A stretch of DNA of 11,705 nucleotides from Actinomycetota bacterium (GTDB taxonomy: Bacteria; Actinomycetota; Acidimicrobiia; Acidimicrobiales; RAAP-2), in contig WLKR01000020.1 of assembly GCA_009701115.1 (NCBI GenBank), forward strand, positions 1-11,705, written 5' to 3'. How positions within the stretch are numbered: position 1 is the first letter of the stretch; every line of letters starts with the position of its first letter. Both the position numbers and the translations under genes were made by a program. Shown here piece by piece: positions 1 to 6,058 of the stretch. The notes under the pieces are model-generated. The model was not told the origin of the DNA. It searched no databases and saw nothing but the letters and a program-made list of their open reading frames with translations.

Positions 1-1
1 C

Positions 2-406
2 AATTCGTCTGACGTTCCTTCGGGCCTCCTCAACGGTGCCGGCGTCAAGCAGTCGGCCACCGTCTCCCTCTGGTTCTTCGATCCCCAGGGTCGACTGGTT
101 AGCCGGTCGGTTCGGATTCCGGCCCCGCTGACCATTTCGACACTGGTCTCACGTTTGGCCCTACACGTTCCCAGTGGACTCTCGACGGCCCTTTCACAGC
201 AAATTGCAGTCAGTCGGGCTGTGGTTCGCGGCAGCGAAGCCAGCATCTTTATTACCGCGGGATTTCAATCCGGGGACTCCGCCAGCACTAGGGCGGCAAT
301 GCAGCAGCTGGTCGCCACACTTCGTGACAACTACGGGATAACCACCCTCAACGTGACCGATGTGGCCAACGGCCGCACACTCACGATTGACAGCGCTGCG
401 CCCTAG
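2..406 (+). CDS. GerMN-domain protein, 3' end only (partial at the left window edge)
   Basis: The reading frame is open from the first bases of the window to the TAG at 404-406, giving the last 134 residues of a longer protein. After a short linker it reads VSLWFFDPQGRLVSRSVRIP, then a helix-like stretch and GLSTAL, and near the end an AAMQQLVATLRD helix. This order (beta strand with 'DPQGRLV', 'R.VP' turn, GLsTAl, then QLV.TL) matches the GerMN domain, found in the spore germination protein GerM and in actinobacterial lipoproteins such as LpqB. The fold assignment comes from motif resemblance; the function is unknown. In non-sporulating actinobacteria GerMN proteins are usually exported lipoproteins, but the N-terminus and any lipobox lie outside the window. 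A TTG at 155 could be mistaken for the start, but it falls inside the domain. The gene converges on rsfS and their stop codons overlap. Confidence 0.7.
   Translation, partial: NSSDVPSGLLNGAGVKQSATVSLWFFDPQGRLVSRSVRIPAPLTISTLVSRLALHVPSGLSTALSQQIAVSRAVVRGSEASIFITAGFQSGDSASTRAAMQQLVATLRDNYGITTLNVTDVANGRTLTIDSAAP
403..406. other. Interlocking stop codons in a CTAG palindrome
   Basis: The plus-strand GerMN gene stops with TAG at 404-406. The minus-strand rsfS stops with TAG read from 405-403. Because CTAG is its own reverse complement, the two convergent genes share three bases of coding sequence and have no intergenic space. No hairpin terminator is visible at the junction. Confidence 0.9.
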
Positions 407-789
407 GGGCGATACGTCGGAGCCGCGCTCCAGAGGTGTTCGAGGTCGTAGTACTCCCGAGCCTCTTCCTCAAAGACATGCACGATGACATCGCCATAGT
501 CCAGGGCCACCCAGCGACCATCGCTCCAGCCCTCCTCGCGCAGGGTCTTGCGACCCTGGAGCTGGCCGAGCCGTTCGATCTCTTCGGCGATGGCCCGTAC
601 CTGACGGTCGTTACGACCAGAAACGATGACCAAGGCGTCAAAGGCGTCAATCAGCTCTCCGCAGTAGAGGACGGTGGTGTTGAGACCAATCTTCTCGGCA
701 GCACCAGCAACGGCCGCTTCAAGCAGGTCGTGGGTCGAGACGGGGATGGGCCAGGCGGGCAGAGGAGCGGCCGATGTTTCGGGTTTCAG
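403..789 (-). CDS. rsfS: Ribosomal silencing factor RsfS, probable CTG start
   Basis: RsfS (Iojap/DUF143 family) binds ribosomal protein uL14 on the 50S subunit and blocks subunit joining when nutrients are scarce. The 128-residue protein carries the family signature: DALVIVSGRNDRQVRAIAEE at about 51-70, then a DYGDVIVHVF segment and the C-terminal block REYYDLEHLW, close to the consensus ReyYdLE.LW. Between the conserved domain and the end of the upstream small gene there is no in-frame ATG, GTG or TTG. The best candidate is CTG at 789-787, which overlaps the small gene's TGA as CTGA and has GGGG seven bases before it. The next conventional choice is a TTG at 861-859, which would add 24 residues from inside the small gene and has no visible ribosome site. 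An ATG at 1113 would overlap nadD by 124 bases and is implausible. Identity is secure; the start is inferred. Confidence 0.9.
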   Translation of the reverse strand: MKPETSAAPLPAWPIPVSTHDLLEAAVAGAAEKIGLNTTVLYCGELIDAFDALVIVSGRNDRQVRAIAEEIERLGQLQGRKTLREEGWSDGRWVALDYGDVIVHVFEEEAREYYDLEHLWSAAPTYRP

Positions 790-962
790 TGCGAGACCCC
801 GAGTGACACCAACGTGACGAGAAAGGGAACGATGAGTAGACCGAGGCCCAGGATTTCCCAACGATGACGAATACGGCGCAGGTCGCGCCGGGAAACTACG
901 GTTTCGACCACCCGTAAAGGGGCCCGATCCGTCTCCGTCAGGTCGAGAATTCGAACTGCCAT
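786..962 (-). CDS. Small single-pass membrane protein (58 aa) between nadD and rsfS
   Basis: An ATG at 962-960 opens a 58-codon frame that ends with TGA at 788-786 and exactly fills the space between nadD and rsfS. The protein starts MAVRILDLTETDRAP and continues with a basic patch (SRRDLRRIRHRW, about residues 25-35). It then has a hydrophobic run of about 19 residues (ILGLGLLIVPFLVTLVSLG, 37-55) and ends SH. Arg/His-rich residues before the hydrophobic run suggest one transmembrane helix with its N-terminus in the cytoplasm. I do not recognise a family. Support comes from the fit to the gap, the CTGA overlap with rsfS, the amphipathic layout and the same-strand context. In many actinobacteria a membrane-anchored LytR-CpsA-Psr protein sits at this place; this protein is far too short to be one. 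No clear Shine-Dalgarno precedes it; a TAGCCT hexamer lies nine bases before the ATG. Confidence 0.6.
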   Translation of the reverse strand: MAVRILDLTETDRAPLRVVETVVSRRDLRRIRHRWEILGLGLLIVPFLVTLVSLGVSH

Positions 963-989
963 CGTGACTACAGGCTACCCGCGGGGGGT

Positions 990-1544
990 CTAGAGCAAGG
1001 GAATGACCGCTTCGGGCACTAAACCATGGGGATTCTCCCCATTTTCTAGGCGCGCACGGGTCAAAGTGCTCGAGAGGTCGACGGGCTCCATCGAGGCGAT
1101 AGTTCCCCGCCACCCGGCCGGAATCGTCACCATTTCATCACCGCGTGGCAAAACGTAGAGCGTCACCATCGACGCGAGCGTCTCCGCCTCGCGCCATCGG
1201 ATGAGCTGGGGCACGACATCGGCGCCAATAATGAGTGTCAGCGTCACGTCGGGGGTTAGCAGTTCTCGCGCCGTATCGATGGTGTAAGTCGGACCACTCC
1301 GCCGGATCTCCATATCCGAGACCCGTACGCCGGGCAGTTCAGCGAAGGCCGCTTCGGCCATACCAAGTCGTCGAACAGCTGGCGTAATAACACCCTCGTT
1401 GGACTTGAGATAGGGGTCACCCGCCACCGTCACGACTATTTCATCGAAGCAGTCCGAAGCCCAGGCATCGCTCAGGGCGGCTACGTGTCCGAGGTGCGGG
1501 GGGTCAAAGGTGCCCCCAAAGAGTCCGACTCGACGTAACGTCAC
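990..1544 (-). CDS. nadD: Nicotinate-nucleotide adenylyltransferase NadD
   Basis: NadD joins nicotinate mononucleotide and ATP to give nicotinate adenine dinucleotide, the penultimate step of NAD synthesis. The nucleotidyltransferase signature GLFGGTFDPPHLGH lies at about residues 7-20. GPTYTIDTARELL in the middle corresponds to the family's (S/T)YTxDT element. Near the C-terminus SSTLTRAR matches the ISSTxIR nucleotide-binding motif. The length (184 aa) is slightly short but normal. Two GTG codons are possible starts, at 1550 and 1544. A TAG stop lies in frame directly before the first. I prefer 1544, because TAGTGT at 1556-1551 followed by six bases places a leaderless transcription start on that GTG, and it gives MTLRRVGLFGGTFDPPH, usual for the family. 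The gene heads a group with the small membrane protein and rsfS and diverges from DAHP synthase. Confidence 0.93.
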   Translation of the reverse strand: MTLRRVGLFGGTFDPPHLGHVAALSDAWASDCFDEIVVTVAGDPYLKSNEGVITPAVRRLGMAEAAFAELPGVRVSDMEIRRSGPTYTIDTARELLTPDVTLTLIIGADVVPQLIRWREAETLASMVTLYVLPRGDEMVTIPAGWRGTIASMEPVDLSSTLTRARLENGENPHGLVPEAVIPLL

Positions 1545-1550
1545 CTTCAC

Positions 1551-1556
1551 ACACTA
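1551..1556 (-). promoter_or_regulatory. Probable -10 element of nadD (TAGTGT)
   Basis: TAGTGT on the minus strand fits the actinobacterial -10 pattern TANNNT and lies exactly six bases before the GTG at 1544. A transcript starting seven bases after the hexamer would begin on the start codon. No convincing -35 box is visible. The first GTG (1550) would then lie upstream of the transcript. Confidence 0.45.
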
Positions 1557-1590
1557 GAAGGCGGACTTTCCTCGCTCGACCCGTTCGCTC

Positions 1591-1596
1591 TACGCT
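1591..1596 (+). promoter_or_regulatory. Probable -10 element of DAHP synthase (TACGCT), leaderless start
   Basis: TACGCT is followed by AGAGAG and then the ATG at 1603, so transcription would begin at the start codon. No Shine-Dalgarno is placed correctly (AGAGAG abuts the ATG). The same hexamer and spacing precede proA. The 52-base gap 1551-1602 therefore seems to hold two back-to-back promoters. Confidence 0.5.
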
Positions 1597-1602
1597 AGAG
1601 AG

Positions 1603-2958
1603 ATGAATAACGTCGCGTCGGACTGGAATCCCACCTCGTGGCGCTCGCACGTAGCGCTCCAGCAGCCGGCCTGGCCCTCACAGGCCGAGCTCGAAGCGGC
1701 CGAAGCGGCTCTCGTCGCCCAGCCCCCTCTCGTCTTTGCCGGTGAAGCTCGACGCCTGACCGCCCAGCTCGGTGACGTGGCCAACGGGCAGGCCTTCCTA
1801 CTGCAAGCCGGTGACTGCGCCGAGTCGTTCCACGTGGCCGGTGCCGATGCGATTCGCGACAAGCTCAAGGTCATCTTGCAGATGGCTGTAGCGCTCACCT
1901 ACGCCTCTGGAGTTCCCGTGGTCAAAGTGGGGCGGATTGCCGGACAGTTCGCCAAGCCCCGCAGTAAGGAAATTGAGACCATCGATGGGGTTTCGCTCGA
2001 AGCCTTCCGCGGTCACATCGTTAACGACGAGCCCTTCACCCCCGAGGCCCGACGGCCCGACGCTGCTCGCTTAGTACAGGCCTACCACCAGAGCGCCACC
2101 ACACTCAATCTGCTGCGGGCCTTCACCAAGGGTGGCTTCGCGGATCTCTCACGGGTCCACGCCTGGAACCAGGAGTTTGTCGCCGACTCGGCCATGGGCC
2201 AGCGCTACGCCGTGGTTGCCGATGACATCGAGCGGGCTTTGCGCTTCATGGCCGCCTGCGGTATTGACCTCGGACGAGAGAGTCACCTGCACGAAGTCGA
2301 CTTCTACGTCAGCCACGAAGCCCTCATTCTCCCCTACGAACAAGCGCTCACACGTCGCGACTCGCTCACCGGTGACTGGTTCGACTGCTCGGCCCACATG
2401 CTGTGGATCGGGAATCGCACGCGCCAGCTCGATGGTGCGCACGTGGAGTTCCTCCGCGGCGTCGGCAACCCTCTCGGCATGAAGGTCGGAACCGACCTCA
2501 CGCCTCAAGAGACCGTGGCTCTCGTCGAAAAACTGAATCCCGAAAATATTCCCGGCCGCATCACGTTGATTTCCCGCATGGGTCGAGACTTGATTGAAGA
2601 CAAGTTGCCCGCCCAGATCAGTGCCCTTAAGGATGCTGGTCTCTCGGTCGTCTGGACTTGCGACCCGATGCACGGCAACACCTTCACGACCGAGGGTGAC
2701 ATTAAGACCCGTCGCTTCGACGACATCTTGGCCGAAGTGCGTTCCTTCTTTAACATCCATCAGTCCCTCGGTACGTGGGCCGGTGGTCTGCACATCGAAC
2801 TCACCGGCGACGACGTCACCGAGTGTCTCGGCGGTGGCATGGGTCTGTCCGAAAAGGATCTTGGCCTTAACTACACCTCAATGTGCGACCCCCGACTGAA
2901 CGCCTCTCAGTCGTTGGACTTGGCCTTCCACGTAGCCGAGTACCTCAGCCAGCGCTAG
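1603..2958 (+). CDS. aroG: Class II 3-deoxy-D-arabino-heptulosonate 7-phosphate (DAHP) synthase
   Basis: Condenses phosphoenolpyruvate with erythrose 4-phosphate to DAHP, the first committed step to chorismate and the aromatic amino acids. The 451-aa protein aligns by eye along its whole length with the type II (plant and mycobacterial) family. Conserved blocks are LLQAGDCAESF, VVKVGRIAGQFAKPRS, MLWIGNRTRQLDGAHVEFLR, WTCDPMHGNT, GGLHIELTGDDVTECLGG and CDPRLN. Expected metal ligands are present: Cys72, His357, Glu399 and Asp429, equivalent to Cys87, His369, Glu411 and Asp441 of the Mycobacterium tuberculosis enzyme. That enzyme is feedback-regulated by aromatic amino acids and partners chorismate mutase; whether this one is cannot be read here. 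It is the only plus-strand gene between two minus-strand groups. The ATG at 1603 is supported by the leaderless -10. Naming varies (aroG, aroF, aroH). Confidence 0.97.
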   Translation: MNNVASDWNPTSWRSHVALQQPAWPSQAELEAAEAALVAQPPLVFAGEARRLTAQLGDVANGQAFLLQAGDCAESFHVAGADAIRDKLKVILQMAVALTYASGVPVVKVGRIAGQFAKPRSKEIETIDGVSLEAFRGHIVNDEPFTPEARRPDAARLVQAYHQSATTLNLLRAFTKGGFADLSRVHAWNQEFVADSAMGQRYAVVADDIERALRFMAACGIDLGRESHLHEVDFYVSHEALILPYEQALTRRDSLTGDWFDCSAHMLWIGNRTRQLDGAHVEFLRGVGNPLGMKVGTDLTPQETVALVEKLNPENIPGRITLISRMGRDLIEDKLPAQISALKDAGLSVVWTCDPMHGNTFTTEGDIKTRRFDDILAEVRSFFNIHQSLGTWAGGLHIELTGDDVTECLGGGMGLSEKDLGLNYTSMCDPRLNASQSLDLAFHVAEYLSQR

Positions 2959-2965
2959 CTGCACC

Positions 2966-2983
2966 GCCGGGCCAGACCCCGGC
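2966..2983. terminator. Hairpin between convergent DAHP synthase and phosphatase genes
   Basis: GCCGGG (2966-2971) and CCCGGC (2978-2983) form a six-pair GC stem around the six-base loop CCAGAC. It lies in the 31-base gap between the two convergent stop codons. No T-run follows on either strand, so it is at best a weak or factor-assisted bidirectional terminator. Confidence 0.35.
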
Positions 2984-2989
2984 CGCGAA

Positions 2990-3676
2990 TTAAAGGTTCG
3001 GCAGTGGCGATTGATCGTTGAAGCGCAGGAGTCGTCGATACTCTCCTCGGACTTCAATCTCCGTTAGGGAGCAGTGTTCAATACGGGGCTGAAGACGGCG
3101 ACCAGGCTCGAGACCGAGTGACCACTTCACGGCCTGCTCGATAACGCCACCGTGACAGACCACGACCACCATTTCGGCTGGATGACGCTCCGCGACTAGC
3201 GCCAGCGTCGAGGTGACTCGTTCGTAGAACGAAAGCAGCGACTCTCCACCGGGGGCATTTTCGAGATGGGGATCGACATCCCAGTTGGGTGGATTGAATC
3301 GGTCGGCAAACTCGCCCCACGAAAGTCCATCTCCTTCGCCGACGCGCAACTCGTCCACATTTTCGAAGGTGGCCAGGGTGAGACCAGCAGGCAGGGCCGG
3401 TGCCAGCAGTGCAGCAGTTGCGCGTGCTCGCGGAAGAACAGAGGTGTAGAAGGCGGTGGCCGCATCGAGCTCACCCGTCAACGTCAATCGCGTGGACAGC
3501 GTTCGTGTCTGTAGTCGTCCAAGTGCAGTCAGACCACCGTCGCCGAGCGCTCCCCCGGCTACCCCAGCACTATTGGCCACGCTTTCGCCGTGTCGAATCA
3601 GCATGAGTTGGGTCCCGGAAACTACGGGGCCGCGCTGACGAATGCCATCGGGCGGCAGAAGCGGTTCTGAACTCAC
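2990..3676 (-). CDS. Histidine phosphatase superfamily protein (phosphoglycerate mutase-like)
   Basis: A 228-aa enzyme of the histidine phosphatase superfamily. LMLIRHGES carries the catalytic RHG triplet at 28-30 (phospho-accepting His29). The second histidine is in VVVVCHGGVIE (His175), and the acid-base position is probably in the VDELRVGEGDG region. These fit a phosphomonoesterase or phosphoglycerate mutase fold; the substrate cannot be told. In mycobacteria a relative, glucosyl-3-phosphoglycerate phosphatase GpgP, lies next to rsfS, but here the gene is apart from rsfS, so I do not transfer that name. The start is GTG at 3676-3674, which overlaps the stop of the VWA gene as GTGA, with GGAG seven bases upstream. 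A longer frame from 3721 would overlap the VWA gene by 49 bases without support. It is the last gene of the operon. Confidence 0.88.
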   Translation of the reverse strand: MSSEPLLPPDGIRQRGPVVSGTQLMLIRHGESVANSAGVAGGALGDGGLTALGRLQTRTLSTRLTLTGELDAATAFYTSVLPRARATAALLAPALPAGLTLATFENVDELRVGEGDGLSWGEFADRFNPPNWDVDPHLENAPGGESLLSFYERVTSTLALVAERHPAEMVVVVCHGGVIEQAVKWSLGLEPGRRLQPRIEHCSLTEIEVRGEYRRLLRFNDQSPLPNL

Positions 3677-5121
3677 GCCAGATCTCCGACGAAGGCCTCC
3701 AGCTGGCGCAGGCTCCGACACTCAACGACCTTGTCGCAGTACGGGGCGTACTCGCGGATTACCGAGTCGCCACTGTTCCAGTAACTCGTTGGTTCGGGAT
3801 TAAGCCAGTAGACGTTGCGCGCGCGGAACTTCAAGTCGGCCAGTACTTCGGCGTGAGCCTGGTGGTAGTTGTTCCGAGCGTCACCCAAAATCAACACGGC
3901 GGTGCGCTTGTTGATTGTGCTGGCGTACTTTTCGTGGAATACCAACAGGGCGCGGCCGTAGTCGCTGTGACCATCGAAGGCAATAACGTCGGCCTCCGAG
4001 TTGATGCGGGCCACGGCCTCTGCCGGATCGTCGCTCTCCTCGAAGAGGTGGGTCACTTCATCCAGTCCGTCGACAAAGACGAAACTGCGCACCTTGGAGA
4101 ACTGGGAGGAGATGGCGTGGACCATGTGCAACGTGAAGCGAGCGAATGACGCCACTGACCCGGAAATGTCGGCAATCACGACAATCTCCGGCTTGGCGGG
4201 GTGTGGTGGCTTGAAGCGCAGATCGATTGGCACACCACCGGTCGAGAGACTGCGACGCACGGTACTGCGTAAATCAATCGGCCCGCGACGACGCTTGCGT
4301 CGACGGCGAGCCAAGCGGGTGGCCAACTTGCGACTCAGTGGCTTGAGCGCTCGTTCTAGTTGGGCCATCTCATCGCGATTCGCGTGCATGACGTCGATGT
4401 CTTCGGGGAGAGGCTTACGCACACTCTTGCCAAGCGCTTCAGCTCCGCGGTCATCAACGAGTCGTTCGCGAATCTCCGCTTCGATGGCGGCTTTGAGAGC
4501 CTCCACCTTGGCCTTGGCTTCATCTTTGACGAGCCGCTCTTCGAGGCCGTCGGCCTCCGCCTTGGTACCGGCCGCAATCAATCGGTCCATCAGGGTGTCG
4601 AGATCGAGGTTTCGCAGCGTGCGATAGAGGTAGTAGGTGCCGCCAACGGGGCGACCCGGCTCCATGCCGGCGTAGCGATCAACGGCCTCACGAGCGCCCG
4701 AACGCATGGAGTTCAAATCATTGGACTGCATGGCCTTGAAGAGCATCTCGGCCAGCTCTTCGGCCGACATGGAAGATCCTCCGCCGCCGCCCATCCCCCG
4801 ACTGCGACCCGAACCACGCATACCGGTGGCATTGGGGTCGTCACCCTTGGTCTCGTCAGCATTGCTCGACTCTTCGTCCATCTCTCCGAGATCGGCGCCA
4901 CTGGCGTGGCGGTTGGAGAAGTACACGTCGAAAGCCGTCGAAAAGACGGGCATGTGATCGCCGTTCTTGACCAATGTGGCGGCCAGACAGGCCTTCACCA
5001 TGTCGCGATCCGAGATATCAATGGCCGTGAGGGCCCGTGCGGCGTCGACGTGTTCTGACATCGATACCGGTAGCCCGGCCGCTCGCAACTCGACGATGAA
5101 CTCGCCGAGAAGATTACGCAA
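3673..5121 (-). CDS. CoxE-like VWA domain protein
   Basis: A 482-aa protein of the CoxE-like VWA family (CoxE, DUF58-related). The N-terminal part (LLGEFIVELRAAGLPVSMSE, about 4-23) is typical for the family. A Gly/Asp/Glu/Ser-rich linker follows at about 72-118, then a charged helical region to about 265. The hallmark basic block RRRRKRRRGPIDLRSTVRRS lies around 272-291, and the VWA domain follows. Its metal-ion-dependent adhesion site DxSxS is intact (DISGS, Asp318/Ser320/Ser322), with Ser386 and Asp414 as likely further ligands. Such proteins act with MoxR ATPases in maturing or remodelling protein complexes, for example CoxD/CoxE for CO dehydrogenase. The start is TTG at 5121, eight bases overlapping the moxR stop, with GAGG eight bases before it; later ATGs would cut off the family N-terminus. 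The client is unknown. Confidence 0.9.
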   Translation of the reverse strand: MRNLLGEFIVELRAAGLPVSMSEHVDAARALTAIDISDRDMVKACLAATLVKNGDHMPVFSTAFDVYFSNRHASGADLGEMDEESSNADETKGDDPNATGMRGSGRSRGMGGGGGSSMSAEELAEMLFKAMQSNDLNSMRSGAREAVDRYAGMEPGRPVGGTYYLYRTLRNLDLDTLMDRLIAAGTKAEADGLEERLVKDEAKAKVEALKAAIEAEIRERLVDDRGAEALGKSVRKPLPEDIDVMHANRDEMAQLERALKPLSRKLATRLARRRRKRRRGPIDLRSTVRRSLSTGGVPIDLRFKPPHPAKPEIVVIADISGSVASFARFTLHMVHAISSQFSKVRSFVFVDGLDEVTHLFEESDDPAEAVARINSEADVIAFDGHSDYGRALLVFHEKYASTINKRTAVLILGDARNNYHQAHAEVLADLKFRARNVYWLNPEPTSYWNSGDSVIREYAPYCDKVVECRSLRQLEAFVGDLA

Positions 5122-6058
5122 GAGCCTTGCCTCGGCCCACTAATTCCTTAGTGGCCTTTTCGAGGTCGGTCTGATACTTGAGCAAGATGTGCAGCGTGGC
5201 GACGGCATCGGCCTCACCAATCTCTTCACGACCCAAGAGCACGAGGGTGCGAGCCCAGTCGAGCGTTTCCGAAACCGATGGCGCCTTCTTGAGGTCCAAG
5301 TTTCGCAATGAACGAACGACGCGGGCAATCTGCTCGGCGAGGGCCGTTGAAATTCCGGGGACTCGCGAGATGATGATGTCACGCTCACGCTCGACATCGG
5401 GGTAGCCGACGTAGAGGTAGAGGCAGCGACGCTTCAACGCTTCGGAGAGCTCCCGGGTGTTGTTAGAGGTCAGAAAGACCATCGGGATCTGCTTGGCCTT
5501 AACGGTGCCGAGTTCGGGGATGGAGACCTGGTACTCCGAAAGGATTTCCAAGAGCAACGCTTCGGTCTCTAGCTCGACGCGGTCAATTTCGTCAATCAGC
5601 AGAACGACGGGCTCAGTGGCTGAAATCGCCTCCAGCAGTGGACGGGTGAGGAGGAACTCCTCAGCGAAGATGTCCTCTTCGAGCGCCGACCAGTCTTCGG
5701 CGCTGGACTCACTGCGACCAGCCTGGATGCGGAGTAGCTGCTTGCGGTAGTTCCACTCGTAGAGAGCCTTGGACTCGTCCAGACCTTCGTAGCACTGGAG
5801 GCGGATCAGACGAGCGCCGACGGCGTCAGCGACGGCCTTGGCGAGGGCAGTCTTTCCCGTTCCCGCGGGACCTTCCACGAGGACTGGCTTGGCCAGCCGG
5901 TCGGCCAAGAAGGTCACCGAGGCAATGGCCTCATCGGAGAGGTAGTCGTTTTGACGAAGCTTCTCGATAACTTCGGCGACATTCTCAAATCGAGCCGGTG
6001 GCACTTCGGCCAGGCCCAATCGGTCGGCCAACTCCTTACGTGGATCAATTGAACTCAT
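5114..6058 (-). CDS. MoxR-family AAA+ ATPase
   Basis: A 314-aa AAA+ ATPase. Walker A is GPAGTGKT at 63-70, Walker B is VVLLIDEIDR at 151-160, sensor 1 is TSNN at 197-200, and the arginine finger is in ALKRRC (Arg210/211). The C-terminal lid contains APSVSETLDWAR, the MoxR-type sensor 2 region. MoxR ATPases work as chaperone-like remodelling machines and are almost always paired with a VWA protein, as here. The start is ATG at 6058-6056, overlapping the proA stop as ATGA, with AGGG nine bases upstream. An in-frame upstream start at 6088 would add ten residues read from the end of proA and has no support. By layout it resembles CoxD-like partners of CoxE proteins, but no CO dehydrogenase or other metalloenzyme is nearby. 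Confidence 0.93.
   Translation of the reverse strand: MSSIDPRKELADRLGLAEVPPARFENVAEVIEKLRQNDYLSDEAIASVTFLADRLAKPVLVEGPAGTGKTALAKAVADAVGARLIRLQCYEGLDESKALYEWNYRKQLLRIQAGRSESSAEDWSALEEDIFAEEFLLTRPLLEAISATEPVVLLIDEIDRVELETEALLLEILSEYQVSIPELGTVKAKQIPMVFLTSNNTRELSEALKRRCLYLYVGYPDVERERDIIISRVPGISTALAEQIARVVRSLRNLDLKKAPSVSETLDWARTLVLLGREEIGEADAVATLHILLKYQTDLEKATKELVGRGKALA

Noticed and set aside
155..406. A complete 83-aa gene starting at TTG 155.
   Set aside because: The same frame is open to the window edge and the GerMN-like sequence begins well before 155, so this is the tail of a longer gene.
403..1113. A 236-aa minus-strand frame starting at the ATG at 1113 and ending in RsfS.
   Set aside because: Its first 100 or so residues are read out of frame across the end of nadD and the whole small membrane gene, and show no RsfS similarity. 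Only the part after 789 is RsfS.
2149..2793. A 214-aa minus-strand frame inside the DAHP synthase gene.
   Set aside because: It lies wholly antisense to a full-length, conserved enzyme gene and has no recognisable motifs; long shadow frames are usual in GC-rich DNA.
3677..3721. N-terminal extension of the histidine phosphatase to 3721.
   Set aside because: The GTG at 3676 gives a GTGA overlap with a well-placed GGAG; the extension only reads the VWA gene out of frame.
4360..5058. A 232-aa plus-strand frame antisense to the VWA gene.
   Set aside because: Composition is typical of a shadow frame (His, Gly, Val rich), there is no domain, and the opposite strand encodes a complete CoxE-like protein.
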